From JALTDM01 sp964421355 (GTDB taxonomy: Bacteria; Bacteroidota; Bacteroidia; Bacteroidales; JALTDM01), in contig CAYQWX010000005.1 of NCBI GenBank assembly GCA_964421355.1, forward strand, positions 1 to 64,000: a DNA stretch of 64,000 bases, read 5' to 3'. A program made the position numbers and the translations under genes. Positions 1 to 9,055 of this stretch are shown here, one piece after another. The notes under the pieces were generated by a model that was not told the DNA's origin, did not search any database, and saw nothing but the letters and a program-made list of their open reading frames with translations. Position 1 is the first letter of the stretch. Each line of letters starts with the position of its first letter.

Positions 1-605
1 CCAATCCTATTACCGCAAAATTGTCGGGACTTACCGGATTTAGCGATTTTGCCATAGCCAGATCTTCCGAATTTCCCCTTCCGATTAGTTTACTAAGTTT
101 TACAGGTTCTTTTTCTGAAAATGCCGTACATCTTAATTGGATAACGGAGTCGGAAAGGAACAATGCTTATTTTATTTTACAAAGAGCGGATAACTCTCTA
201 ATATTTAATGACATTGCTACTATTATTGGAATGGGTAATTCTAATATAGAACAAAACTATAAATGGATAGACAAAAATTATAAATCAGGCATTAATTATT
301 ACAAACTATTACAGGTTGATTTGGACGGAACTACCGAAGATTTAAAAACTATTGTGGTAAATGTTCCTTGGTCAAATGACATTGATTATCTAATAGACGG
401 CAATTATTTATATATTAAAAATCTTTCAGAAAAGCCTATAAGTATAAAAATATATGATTTAACAGGTCGTTCTCTAATAGAAAAACAAAATTATAACGAA
501 CCGTTAACAAAAATAAATTTATCTCCATTAATTAAACATTCTGTTTACATCCTTAAAATTTATACAGAAAAAAATATTGTTACTGAAACTAAATTTTTAT
601 ACTAA
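1..605 (+). CDS. C-terminal part of a T9SS-sorted secreted protein (5' truncated)
   Basis: The reading frame is open from base 3, so the gene starts outside the window; the TTG at 21 is not a real start. The visible part of about 200 residues begins with a LTGFSDFAIA segment, typical of the last beta-sandwich before the tail in Bacteroidota surface proteins. It is followed by a fibronectin-like stretch (LHLNWITESERNN) and a final domain of about 70 residues with IKIYDLTGRSL and ILKIY motifs. That end matches the type A T9SS C-terminal sorting domain, which directs export across the outer membrane and is then removed. The function of the missing part cannot be judged. A strong hairpin follows the stop. 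The T9SS tail is likely; substrate or enzymatic role is unknown. Confidence 0.75.
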   Translation, partial: NPITAKLSGLTGFSDFAIARSSEFPLPISLLSFTGSFSENAVHLNWITESERNNAYFILQRADNSLIFNDIATIIGMGNSNIEQNYKWIDKNYKSGINYYKLLQVDLDGTTEDLKTIVVNVPWSNDIDYLIDGNYLYIKNLSEKPISIKIYDLTGRSLIEKQNYNEPLTKINLSPLIKHSVYILKIYTEKNIVTETKFLY

Positions 606-624
606 ATATAAAAATATACAACAA

Positions 625-659
625 AAAAATAGGCTATCCAATTTTGATAGCCTATTTTT
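625..659. terminator. Bidirectional intrinsic terminator
   Basis: A perfect 14-bp stem (625-638 with 646-659) has a 7-base loop, with A-tracts on the left and T-tracts on the right, so it can stop transcription in both directions. It lies between the convergent stops of the T9SS protein (605) and gapA (682). Confidence 0.9.
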
Positions 660-681
660 TATAATATCAAAATATAAGATA

Positions 682-1695
682 TTAGAAACTAAACATTTTT
701 GCTGCTAAATCAACAACTCTGCTGGAATAGCCCCATTCATTATCATACCAAGAAATCACCTTGATAAACTTATCTCCAAGAATCATAGTACTTAATGCAT
801 CAAATATAGAAGAATGGGAATTATGTATAATATCAACTGAAACAATAGGATCTTCGGTATATTCCAAATAACCTTTCAAATATGTTTCTGCCGCTTCTTT
901 CATCGCCGCATTTATTTCTTCTTTAGTTGTAGGATTTTTCAGTTGTGCTACAAAATCTACCATAGAACCTGTTGGAGTTGGTACTCTTGTAGCCATACCA
1001 TCTAATTTGCCATTGAGTTCAGGAATAATTTTTCCTACAGCTTTTGTTGCACCTGTAGTAGTAGGCACTTGGGACACTGCAGCACTTCTTGCTCTTCTCA
1101 AATCACTATGGGGAGCATCTAATAGCCTTTGGTCACTTGTATATGAATGTATTGTGTTCATAAAACCGTATTCTATACCGAATTTATCATTAAGCACTTT
1201 TGCCACAGGAGCCAAGCAGTTTGTAGTACAAGAAGCGTTTGACACACAAATATGTTCATCTTTAAGTTCATTGTCATTCACTCCCATTACAATAGTTTTA
1301 TCAATATCATCTTTTGCAGGAGCTGACAACAACACTTTTTTGGCACCATTTTTTAAATGGTCTGCATATCCTCCTTTCTTTCCTTCTCTACTACGGAATA
1401 CTCCTGTTGATTCAATTACCAAATCAGGTGTTTCACTCCAAGGTATTTCAGCAGGCACAAGTGATGCAGATACTTTTATTTCTTTTCCATTCACTACGAG
1501 TGAAGTGTCGGTATATTCAACAGTACCGTTAAATTTACCTTGTGTGGAATCATATTTTAGCAAATGTGCCAATATTTTAGTATTAGTAATATCATTTATT
1601 CCTATTACCTCAAATTCAGGTCTTTCTATCATTACTCTAAATACATTGCGACCTATTCTTCCAAAACCGTTAATTGCTACTTTTATTTTTGACAT
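682..1695 (-). CDS. gapA: Glyceraldehyde-3-phosphate dehydrogenase, type I
   Basis: NAD-dependent cytosolic glycolytic enzyme that converts glyceraldehyde-3-phosphate to 1,3-bisphosphoglycerate. The 337 residues match the usual family length. The Rossmann motif GFGRIGR is at 10-16, and Asp35 after the second beta strand indicates NAD rather than NADP preference. The catalytic cysteine is C156 in SNASCTTNC, with His183 in the HSYTSDQ segment. The C-terminal WYDNEWGYSSR motif is intact. It stands alone with its own promoter (TTG, 18-base spacer, TATTTTCG) and ends at a bidirectional terminator. The gamma-lyase gene lies upstream on the same strand but has a separate promoter. The 232-codon antisense reading frame over it is a codon-usage shadow. 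Confidence 0.98.
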   Translation of the reverse strand: MSKIKVAINGFGRIGRNVFRVMIERPEFEVIGINDITNTKILAHLLKYDSTQGKFNGTVEYTDTSLVVNGKEIKVSASLVPAEIPWSETPDLVIESTGVFRSREGKKGGYADHLKNGAKKVLLSAPAKDDIDKTIVMGVNDNELKDEHICVSNASCTTNCLAPVAKVLNDKFGIEYGFMNTIHSYTSDQRLLDAPHSDLRRARSAAVSQVPTTTGATKAVGKIIPELNGKLDGMATRVPTPTGSMVDFVAQLKNPTTKEEINAAMKEAAETYLKGYLEYTEDPIVSVDIIHNSHSSIFDALSTMILGDKFIKVISWYDNEWGYSSRVVDLAAKMFSF

Positions 1696-1723
1696 TGTTT
1701 TTTGATTTTTATAAATTTTAATG

Positions 1724-1752
1724 CGAAAATAATACTTTTAGTTTAATTACAA
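1724..1752 (-). promoter_or_regulatory. gapA promoter, Bacteroidota type
   Basis: On the minus strand, TTG (1752-1750), an 18-base spacer and TATTTTCG (1731-1724) resemble the Bacteroidota sigma-ABfr consensus TTTG/TAnnTTTG, with one mismatch in the -7 box. Transcription would start about 20-25 bases before the ATG. Confidence 0.55.
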
Positions 1753-1759
1753 TAAATAT

Positions 1760-2944
1760 CTATTTGATTTTTGCTAATGCTTGCTCCAAGTCATTTAACA
1801 AATCTTCCACATCTTCTATTCCTACGGAATATCTTACAAGTCCATCTGTGATACCTGCAGCTTCCCTACTTTCTTTAGGCACACTTGCATGAGTCATAGA
1901 GGCAGGATGCTGTATTAGAGATTCTACTCCTCCTAATGATACTGCCAACAAAGCAACTTTCACATTATTCATAAGTACCACTCCTGCATCATATCCTCCT
2001 TTGAGTTCAAAGGATATCATTGAACCAAAATCTTTCATTTGTTTTTTTGCCAAATCATATTGAGTATGAGATTTAAGACCAGGATATTTCACCCAAGCCA
2101 CTTTTGGATGGTTTTCAAGATATTCGGCAACTTTTTTTGCATTTTCCGTTGCTTTTTCTATTCTCAATGATAGGGTTTTCACACCTCTAATTACCAAATA
2201 TGCTTGATGAGGATCCATATTACCGCCTAAAAGAGTCATTGTTTTTCTTAATCTTTTATGATCTTCTTCAGTTTTAGCAACTACTGCTCCTCCAACTATG
2301 TCTGCGTGACCGTTTATAAACTTTGTAAGAGAATGTAATACCACATCAGCACCTAAATCTAACGGTTTTTGCAGGTATGGACTTGAAAAAGTATTATCTA
2401 CTACCACTATTATTCCATGCTTGTGAGCAATTTTTGAAGCCTCTTCAATATCTGTAAGTGTAATAGTAGGATTGGCAGGTGTTTCCAAATATAACATTTT
2501 GGTATTGGGTTTTATGCTACTTTCTATGAGAGATAAATCAGAAGTGTCTATATAAGTAGATTCTACTCCTAACTGATGTAAAACATTTTCCATTAATCCT
2601 CTACTTGGACCATATACTGCGGAAGTGCTTATCATATGATCACCTTGCTTTAGATAAGTAAAATACACAGTAGATACGGCAGCCATACCAGAAGCAACAG
2701 CCACTCCACCAAAACCATTTTCAAGCATTGCCAATTTATTTTCTAATGCTTCTATTGTAGGATTACCTATTCTGGTATAAATGTAGCCCTTTTCTTTTCC
2801 TGCAAACAGATTTGCACCATGTTGTGCATCCCTAAAGGCAAAAGTTGATGTTTGATAAATAGGTGTAACCGCACTACCAAAAGCATCTTCAAAATCTCCA
2901 CCATGAACTAATTTTGTATTAAATCCCATTTTTTTTGCATCCAT
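1760..2944 (-). CDS. PLP-dependent trans-sulfuration enzyme (gamma-lyase/gamma-synthase family)
   Basis: Member of the Cys/Met metabolism PLP-enzyme family (methionine gamma-lyase, cystathionine gamma-lyase, cystathionine gamma-synthase). From the ATG at 2944 it has 394 residues. The phosphate-binding YTRIGNPT (Tyr and Arg come from the neighbouring subunit) is present. The PLP-binding lysine lies in HSLTKFINGH, preceded by the VDNTF aspartate. Family members of this length are cytosolic tetramers. The position occupied by the signature cysteine of classical methionine gamma-lyases (YGC) reads YGP here, so substrate preference cannot be settled by eye. A GTG at 2977 extends the frame, but the promoter box TACCTTTG (2984-2977) overlaps it, so ATG 2944 is the start. 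It could degrade methionine or homocysteine, or make cysteine. Confidence 0.9.
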   Translation of the reverse strand: MDAKKMGFNTKLVHGGDFEDAFGSAVTPIYQTSTFAFRDAQHGANLFAGKEKGYIYTRIGNPTIEALENKLAMLENGFGGVAVASGMAAVSTVYFTYLKQGDHMISTSAVYGPSRGLMENVLHQLGVESTYIDTSDLSLIESSIKPNTKMLYLETPANPTITLTDIEEASKIAHKHGIIVVVDNTFSSPYLQKPLDLGADVVLHSLTKFINGHADIVGGAVVAKTEEDHKRLRKTMTLLGGNMDPHQAYLVIRGVKTLSLRIEKATENAKKVAEYLENHPKVAWVKYPGLKSHTQYDLAKKQMKDFGSMISFELKGGYDAGVVLMNNVKVALLAVSLGGVESLIQHPASMTHASVPKESREAAGITDGLVRYSVGIEDVEDLLNDLEQALAKIK

Positions 2945-2976
2945 AATTATTGTAATTTGATTTTTTAATTTAGGCA

Positions 2977-2984
2977 CAAAGGTA
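2977..2984 (-). promoter_or_regulatory. -7 element of the gamma-lyase gene
   Basis: An exact TAnnTTTG match (TACCTTTG read on the minus strand) sits 32 bases before the ATG at 2944. It overlaps the upstream GTG and so rules that codon out as the start. No clear -33 TTTG is seen. Confidence 0.6.
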
Positions 2985-3010
2985 TATTTATTTTTAGATA
3001 TGTTTCTTAA

Positions 3011-5299
3011 TTATTTGTGATTAAATAAAATGTAGCCAAAATTTATCAATATACTGGTCTTTGTAAAATCTTTATCCAAAGCATTAAAAGATAAAGATAA
3101 CGGTCCAAAACGAGTATGATATACTAACGCTACTTCTGTAAGCAAATTGTAATAAGAAAGCGGTAAAAAATTTAATTTGTTTCCATTTATTCTTACTTTC
3201 TCTATATATGGTAAAAACAAATTAGGTGCAATATGAATGTCTAAATTATAAAAAATATTATAATCAATAGCCATTCCTAATCCTGCATACGATGAAGAAC
3301 GAAAATCAAATAAAAACAATGTATTACTATATTGAGTAGGATTGTATTGCCTGTAATATATGCTGGTAGAATAATAATTTTCAAAATCAGGCTGATTAGA
3401 CATATATACTTCTAAAGAAGGAGTAATATGAACTTTTTTATTTATAAAAAATATTTTTTTCATTCCTAATAAAATATATTGCCAATTACGTGTTACACTA
3501 TAATGAATATATCTTCTAAGAGAAGTGGACCCTGCTTTATAATTTTCAGTTCCCCAAATATTACCTATTTCAAAAAAAAGTTTTTCTCCAGAAGTCGGAT
3601 ATTGTGGATAATCTAATGTATTCTTTTCTAATTTAATAAAACTTTTTGTATTTGGGAAGTTAGTAATGTCTGCAGTATCATCTTTTGCAAAATAAAATGT
3701 TTGATAATATAGATTTATGTCATTATTAAATTCATTTCCGATATATATATTGATTTTATTAGTAAGGGCAGTAGCATATAAGATAGAAAGATTAATATTA
3801 TTTCGTATAATAAGAGCAGGGTTGGTTTCCATAAAAAACCACTCAGTATTTGACAAAAAATAATTAAGTCTATTATAACTAACAGCAAAATCAATATAAT
3901 GAGGCACTTTGCTTCCAAATTCTATATGTGGAAAAAAACCTATGGAATTATAAAATTTCCCAAAATATGCATTAAATCTTGCAAGATAACTCACAGATGA
4001 CAAATTTCTGTAATTAAGTTCAAGATACCCTGTAGTAAACGCTCCAGTAGATATGTTTCCACCATATTTAGCCGAAAAATGTTTTTGTCTTTTAGCATAT
4101 AAATTTACATCAAAAAATCCTGTGTTATAATTAAATTTTGATATTGGCAACAACAAAGAAAATTGTTCATCTTGTACAAGATGATAATATCCCTTTTTAA
4201 ATTGTTTAATATCTATTACCGAATCTTGTTTTCTTTTAAAATTATTCAAAACATATTTTTTCTGGTTCCTTTTATATGAACCCAGTATTTTTATATCATC
4301 AATAATCAACTCTTTCTTTTTATCATTAAAATTTTTTCTTTGTTTTTCTATTTCCTTCACTGGAATATCTTTATTATTTATTTCTCTTTTTATTTTATCA
4401 ATATTATCTATGCCATACTTATATCCTATATCAATTATTTCTTTTGCTTTCTCAAAATCAAATACAGCATATTTTTTCAGTTCAGGTGGATTTATAACAT
4501 ACAATTTTGATAGCGTATCATAAGAGTTATTATTGTTTAAAACCAATTTTTCTACTATCTTAAATATATCATCAGTATCAAAATTAGGAATATCGGAATA
4601 CACTTTATTGGCAATAATAAAATCAGGATGAAAAGTTTTTTCCATAACATCAATAGGAAAGTTATTATAAATACCTCCATCATATAAAACTTTGTCTTTC
4701 AGCATCACAGGCGCATAATATAAAGGATATGCCATAGATGCCCTGATAGCAATACCTAAATTCCCTTTTGAAAAAACAACAGGTTTATTATTTATTATAT
4801 CTGCTGCCACACACCTATACGGAACAAACAAACTATCAAAATCTCCTTTGCTTACTTGTGTGGCTTGAGAATAAAGCTCCATAAAAGCTAAATTCATCGG
4901 TGAAGTATTTATAAAACTAATTGGCAAATATGGTTTTAGAATAGTATCATATTTAAAATTCATGGTAAGCCATACTGGCGAAGGTTTTTTCTTTTTTATA
5001 AAAAAATAATACCTATCAGGAATACTACCATGTGCCCAATCAAGAAACTCTTGTGACTCTGCTATCTTTTCCATTTCTTCCGGAGAATAACCTGCTGCAT
5101 ATAGCCCTCCTATTATAGCTCCCATAGATGTACCAACAATATAATCAGGCTTTATTCCATTTTCTTCAAGGGCTTTAAGTAGCCCTATATGAGCAAATCC
5201 CTTGGCACCTCCTCCACTCAACACTAACCCTATTTTTTGAGAATAACTATTATTGAAAATAAATAAAAAAACAAATATGATTAGTAAAATTCTTTTCAT
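3011..5299 (-). CDS. Patatin-like phospholipase fused to an Omp85-type outer-membrane barrel
   Basis: Predicted outer-membrane protein of 762 residues. A signal peptide ends near residue 20 (SYS-Q). A patatin domain follows (about 22-310) with oxyanion loop GGGAKG (29-34), nucleophile Ser58 in GTSMG, and Asp207 in DGG, giving the complete Ser-Asp dyad. Residues about 330-400 look like one POTRA domain (IDDIKILG at its start). The rest (400-762) alternates short polar and aromatic strands and ends in FGYILFNHK, as a 16-strand BamA-type barrel would. This is the architecture of PlpD-like type Vd proteins. The lipase would face the periplasm or be carried to the surface. It is transcribed alone and divergently from the DUF4301 gene. 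The enzyme is probably active; its lipid substrate is unknown. Confidence 0.88.
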   Translation of the reverse strand: MKRILLIIFVFLFIFNNSYSQKIGLVLSGGGAKGFAHIGLLKALEENGIKPDYIVGTSMGAIIGGLYAAGYSPEEMEKIAESQEFLDWAHGSIPDRYYFFIKKKKPSPVWLTMNFKYDTILKPYLPISFINTSPMNLAFMELYSQATQVSKGDFDSLFVPYRCVAADIINNKPVVFSKGNLGIAIRASMAYPLYYAPVMLKDKVLYDGGIYNNFPIDVMEKTFHPDFIIANKVYSDIPNFDTDDIFKIVEKLVLNNNNSYDTLSKLYVINPPELKKYAVFDFEKAKEIIDIGYKYGIDNIDKIKREINNKDIPVKEIEKQRKNFNDKKKELIIDDIKILGSYKRNQKKYVLNNFKRKQDSVIDIKQFKKGYYHLVQDEQFSLLLPISKFNYNTGFFDVNLYAKRQKHFSAKYGGNISTGAFTTGYLELNYRNLSSVSYLARFNAYFGKFYNSIGFFPHIEFGSKVPHYIDFAVSYNRLNYFLSNTEWFFMETNPALIIRNNINLSILYATALTNKINIYIGNEFNNDINLYYQTFYFAKDDTADITNFPNTKSFIKLEKNTLDYPQYPTSGEKLFFEIGNIWGTENYKAGSTSLRRYIHYSVTRNWQYILLGMKKIFFINKKVHITPSLEVYMSNQPDFENYYSTSIYYRQYNPTQYSNTLFLFDFRSSSYAGLGMAIDYNIFYNLDIHIAPNLFLPYIEKVRINGNKLNFLPLSYYNLLTEVALVYHTRFGPLSLSFNALDKDFTKTSILINFGYILFNHK

Positions 5300-5328
5300 T
5301 GTTTATTGAGGCAATTTTTATAACTTTA
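5299..5328 (+). promoter_or_regulatory. Promoter of the DUF4301 gene
   Basis: TTG (5299-5301), a 19-base spacer and TAACTTTA (5321-5328) match the Bacteroidota promoter with one mismatch. It supports ATG 5365 as the start and overlaps the start codon of the divergent patatin gene. Confidence 0.5.
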
Positions 5329-5347
5329 TGCGACTTTAAATATTATA

Positions 5348-5355
5348 CAAAAGTA
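5348..5355 (-). promoter_or_regulatory. -7 element of the patatin-Omp85 gene
   Basis: Minus-strand TACTTTTG is an exact TAnnTTTG match 48 bases before the ATG at 5299. A TTTG occurs 17 bases further upstream (5376-5373). Confidence 0.5.
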
Positions 5356-5364
5356 ACAAAGATT

Positions 5365-6864
5365 ATGATAACCAAAGAAGATAAAGAATTGTTAAAAGAA
5401 AAAGGTTTGTCTGAAAACAACATATACAAACAAATAGAACTATTCAAAAAAGGCACACCACACATAGACATTACCCGTCCTGCCACCTTGAATGACGGAA
5501 TAATGCCCATAGAATCTCCCGATAAATGGATAAGAAAATATGATGAATTTGTAAAAACACAACCCCAAATATTAAAATTCGTTCCTGCATCGGGAGCAGC
5601 AACACGTATGTTTAAAGCATTTTTTGCTTATGTTAAATCCAATGAAAAATCCTTATCCAAGTTTCCAGAAATACAAACATTTTGTGATAATATAGAAAAA
5701 TTCGCTTTTTTTGATAAACTCAACGCAACGTCATTGAAACACTTTGGAAAAAATGTAAAGAACTTACTAAAAGAAGGAAAAACAAAACAAGTAATAAACA
5801 TTTTAATAAACACTACGGGACTTAACTATGGTCATACTCCCAAAGGACTCATTGATTTTCACAAATATCCTGAAAATGAGGCAAGAACAGCTTTTGTCGA
5901 ACATTTATACGAAGGAGCAAAGCACATCGCAGTAAACAACAATGCCTATTATCATTTTACAATATCGCCTGCTTTTGAAAAAGATTTTAAGAAACAAGCA
6001 GATGAACACAAAATAACAGATGAAATAAAAAATAACATTAGCTTTTCTTTTCAATCACCTGCTACTGATACAATAGCCGTAGATGATAATTACAATCCTG
6101 TAAGAACTCCCAATGGACAACTATTATTCAGACCAGGAGGACACGGTTCGCTTATACACAACTTAGCCGAACAAGAAGCAGACCTTATTTTCATAAAAAA
6201 TATAGATAACATTGCCCACGCCGACTATATTGAGGACACAATAAAATACAAAAAAATACTGGGAGGTATTGCTATTGAAATAAAAACACAAATTACCGAT
6301 TATATAAATCAATTAAAAGCTTCTACCGAAGTTTTACCAAAAGTTAAAACATTCTTACAAAAAAATTATCTATTAGACATTTTACCTGAATTTAACAACA
6401 TTACTGAAGAACAAAAATTCTATTTAGAATTTTTGAACAGACCTATAAGAATTGCAGGAATGGTAAAAAACGAAGGCGAACCAGGAGGTGGACCATTTTG
6501 GGTAAAACATAAGTCGGGACAATTTTCAACCCTTCAAATAGTAGAAAAAAGTCAAATAGACTTAACCGATACAAAACAAAAAGAAATACTGGAAAAATCT
6601 ACCCATTTTAACCCTGTGGACATGGTGGTAATATTTGATAAAAACACTCACAACTTATTAGATTATATAGACAACAACACTTATTTTATAAGTGAAAAAT
6701 CGTATGAAGGCAAAACGATAAAAGCACTTGAATGGCCGGGACTATGGAACGGAGCAATGAGTGATTGGCTTACAATATTTGTGGAAATACCATTAGAAAC
6801 ATTTAATCCTGTAAAAATAGTTACAGACTTATTAAGAAAATATCACCAACCAAAAGGAGAATAA
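5365..6864 (+). CDS. DUF4301 family protein
   Basis: Cytosolic protein of about 500 residues with no signal peptide. The whole length resembles the Bacteroidota DUF4301 family. Conserved-looking segments include the N-terminal EDKELLKEKGLSE, the glycine-rich FVPASGAATRMFK near residue 80, RPGGHGSLI in the middle, and GEPGGGPFWV near residue 390. The PASGAATRM segment recalls a nucleotide- or sugar-phosphate-binding loop, as in sugar-nucleotidyltransferase folds, but that is my inference. The frame opens upstream at 5299, but that part lies inside the promoter, so ATG 5365 is chosen. The downstream membrane-protein gene begins 3 bases after its stop, so the two form an operon. Biochemical role unknown. 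Confidence 0.85.
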   Translation: MITKEDKELLKEKGLSENNIYKQIELFKKGTPHIDITRPATLNDGIMPIESPDKWIRKYDEFVKTQPQILKFVPASGAATRMFKAFFAYVKSNEKSLSKFPEIQTFCDNIEKFAFFDKLNATSLKHFGKNVKNLLKEGKTKQVINILINTTGLNYGHTPKGLIDFHKYPENEARTAFVEHLYEGAKHIAVNNNAYYHFTISPAFEKDFKKQADEHKITDEIKNNISFSFQSPATDTIAVDDNYNPVRTPNGQLLFRPGGHGSLIHNLAEQEADLIFIKNIDNIAHADYIEDTIKYKKILGGIAIEIKTQITDYINQLKASTEVLPKVKTFLQKNYLLDILPEFNNITEEQKFYLEFLNRPIRIAGMVKNEGEPGGGPFWVKHKSGQFSTLQIVEKSQIDLTDTKQKEILEKSTHFNPVDMVVIFDKNTHNLLDYIDNNTYFISEKSYEGKTIKALEWPGLWNGAMSDWLTIFVEIPLETFNPVKIVTDLLRKYHQPKGE

Positions 6865-6867
6865 AAA

Positions 6868-7521
6868 ATGTTTAATCGCACTTTACACTTAATTTCTACA
6901 GTTTTTCATCCGGCATTTATTTTCCCGTTAACTCTGTTATTGTTTACAGATTTCTTAAACATATCAGTACTGGGTATTTCTTTCATTTTCTTCACATTAC
7001 TGTTAATATGGGCATTCCCGGTAATAATCACTGAAAAAATAGCAAAAAAAGAAGGGAAAACTGTTGATAAACTAAACACTCCAAAAGAAAAAGCAAAAAT
7101 CACAATGTATTCTCTTTTGTTCTTCTCATTAGCCTTTATTTTATTAGAGATTTTTTTACTTTCTAAAAATGATATGGTAATAAATATTTTCCGTATAAAT
7201 TTTTACTCCATATTCATATTATATATAGGCATCTATGTATCTTCTTGGTTTCTATTTGTCTTTTACTCATTGGGATTAAATATTAGCATGCATTCTTATT
7301 CTTGGGGAGCAATTACAGCTTTTTTCTATTTTTTGATATATGTTACAGGAAACATGGAAATGCTAACATATTTATTTATAACGATAACAATTAGCATGTT
7401 AGTAATAATAGCCCGACTTGGATATTCCAATCACAAAAGGTGGGAAGTATATACAGGCTTTTTTACAGGAGCAATTATCATGATTCTAGCTTGTTGGGGA
7501 ATAACAAAAATAATGATATAA
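6868..7521 (+). CDS. Small polytopic membrane protein, possible PAP2-type phosphatase
   Basis: A protein of 217 residues with about six hydrophobic helices and no signal peptide. The C-terminal half has SMHSYSWGA after one helix and RLGYSNHKRWEVYTGF before the last helix. These sit where PAP2 (lipid phosphate phosphatase) proteins have their SGH and RxxxxxHxxxDxxxG motifs, so a diverged PAP2-like enzyme acting on isoprenyl or lipid phosphates is plausible. The match is partial, with Glu in place of the usual Asp. The gene begins 3 bases after the DUF4301 stop; a GGAG lies 8 bases before the ATG but also encodes the end of the previous protein. A hairpin follows. Membrane location is sure, the enzymatic call is not. 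Confidence 0.6.
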   Translation: MFNRTLHLISTVFHPAFIFPLTLLLFTDFLNISVLGISFIFFTLLLIWAFPVIITEKIAKKEGKTVDKLNTPKEKAKITMYSLLFFSLAFILLEIFLLSKNDMVINIFRINFYSIFILYIGIYVSSWFLFVFYSLGLNISMHSYSWGAITAFFYFLIYVTGNMEMLTYLFITITISMLVIIARLGYSNHKRWEVYTGFFTGAIIMILACWGITKIMI

Positions 7522-7522
7522 A

Positions 7523-7556
7523 AAAGGCTGCAGATAATTAATTATCCACAGCCTTT
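7523..7556. terminator. Hairpin terminator between convergent genes
   Basis: An inverted repeat (AAAGGCTG...GATAATT with AATTATC...CAGCCTTT) has a 2-base internal mismatch. Read on the minus strand, the stem runs directly into six T residues, so it best terminates the FadL-like gene; it also follows the stop at 7521. Confidence 0.75.
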
Positions 7557-7581
7557 AAAACCGGCAAAAAACCTTTTGAAA

Positions 7582-9024
7582 TTAAAACCTTAAACCCAAA
7601 GTGGCTGTAAAGTAATTAAATGAATTATTAGCATTAATGGTAATTGCCGGTGTATTGTTAATATTATATAAATAATACCTTTCCTTTGTTTGCAATAATG
7701 AATAAGTTAAGTCTAAATACATTCTCTCTCCCCTTATTCTTACACCACCATTGTATCCAAGGGTATAAATACTCTTATCATCTTTATACGGACTTGAATA
7801 ATAAGCAACTCCACCCCTCAATGCAACTGCTCCAAGATTATATTCCAATCCACTTCTTATATTTATTCCCCATTTATACATAGTGGATATTGCATTATTA
7901 ACATTATACCAATTATATCCATCATTACTTCGCATTCTGGAGCTACCATAATTTACCGCTTCTACATCTAAAGAAAATAATCCTGCTTGATTAAATATAA
8001 AACCAAAGGAACTTATGAAACGTGCGGGAGTAATAAGATAATAGTCATAATCACTATTAGGTGAAGACACATTATAAGTAATAGTATCAAAATAACTATT
8101 AAGCTCTGTATAATAATGATCCGACATGGAATAAAAAGTAGGTGTATGAACAGCGAGTCCAGCTCTAAACCAATTATTTACCTTATATATAAAACCTAAT
8201 TTCAAATTTACACCACTCCCATCAGTAGATAAATGATCATCAAAATCAAATTTCACAAAACCAGGTATGGAATCATTAATATCTTGTTCTTGTATAACTT
8301 GTGTGTGTCTGTAGTCTATAAATTGTATATTGAATGACCCTCCTACATAAATCTTGTTTTCGTAATTACCTGCAAAAGCAAAATTTAATTCACTTTCAGA
8401 ACCTTTTGTTGTTTTTCTAAAGCTTTGTAATTCTCCATATTTACCATTATATATTGACCTGTATGTAGTAGCATTGCCAACTGTATCCAACAAATATGCA
8501 TTATAAGCAACTCCTTCTTCAAATTGATATAAATTTGCAGGAGGATTACCATTTGCCATATTCACAAAATAATCAGTCAAAGAATTATCATTGTTTATAC
8601 CCTCTGCATATACATTTGTTTTAAAGTCTTTCAATCTATTATAAGTAAGAGCAAAATTAGTATTTAACCACCCTTCTGTTTTATCAGGAGATTTAAAAGT
8701 AAATACTCCACCAATATTATTTAATTGAAAATTAAAATCAAAATCATTAAATTTTCCCCATTTATCATTACTCGCATTGCTGTTTGTAAACACAAAAGAA
8801 GGAGTTATTGTAAATTCCGATGACCTATATATTGCTAACCCCGCAGGATTATAAGCAGCTAAACTCAAATCTGCACCTAAAGCTCCAAATGCTCCTCCCA
8901 TGGCAGAATAGCGAGCTGTTCCCAAAGGGTATAATAATGAATATCTTAATGCATCATCTTGGTTTTGTGCAAAAATTGATATTGCTACGAACAAACTTAC
9001 TAATGTTATTATTGCTTTTTTCAT
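7582..9024 (-). CDS. OmpP1/FadL-like outer-membrane transport protein
   Basis: A 480-residue outer-membrane protein with a clear signal peptide (cleavage after AQ near residue 20). The N-terminal region has the FadL-family pattern: DALRYS, then YSAMGGAFGALGADLSLAAYNPAGLAIYRSSE. The rest is alternating beta strands ending in an aromatic strand with terminal RF, the usual barrel-insertion signal. FadL relatives move hydrophobic compounds across the outer membrane; in Bacteroidota their cargo is mostly unknown. It starts 31 bases after the stop of the Tyr/Trp-rich lipoprotein gene with no promoter between, so the two are probably co-transcribed. A strong terminator follows. Family call is firm, substrate unknown. 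Confidence 0.9.
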   Translation of the reverse strand: MKKAIITLVSLFVAISIFAQNQDDALRYSLLYPLGTARYSAMGGAFGALGADLSLAAYNPAGLAIYRSSEFTITPSFVFTNSNASNDKWGKFNDFDFNFQLNNIGGVFTFKSPDKTEGWLNTNFALTYNRLKDFKTNVYAEGINNDNSLTDYFVNMANGNPPANLYQFEEGVAYNAYLLDTVGNATTYRSIYNGKYGELQSFRKTTKGSESELNFAFAGNYENKIYVGGSFNIQFIDYRHTQVIQEQDINDSIPGFVKFDFDDHLSTDGSGVNLKLGFIYKVNNWFRAGLAVHTPTFYSMSDHYYTELNSYFDTITYNVSSPNSDYDYYLITPARFISSFGFIFNQAGLFSLDVEAVNYGSSRMRSNDGYNWYNVNNAISTMYKWGINIRSGLEYNLGAVALRGGVAYYSSPYKDDKSIYTLGYNGGVRIRGERMYLDLTYSLLQTKERYYLYNINNTPAITINANNSFNYFTATLGLRF

Positions 9025-9055
9025 AATTTAACTTTTTTTTATTATTATTGAAAAA

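Noticed and set aside
1007..1705. 232-codon open frame antisense to gapA
   Set aside because: Codon-usage shadow of a firmly identified gene; the translation has no recognisable motif.
3715..3918. 67-codon minus-strand frame within the patatin gene
   Set aside because: Overlaps the barrel-coding region out of frame; hydrophobic translation is expected from AT-rich DNA.
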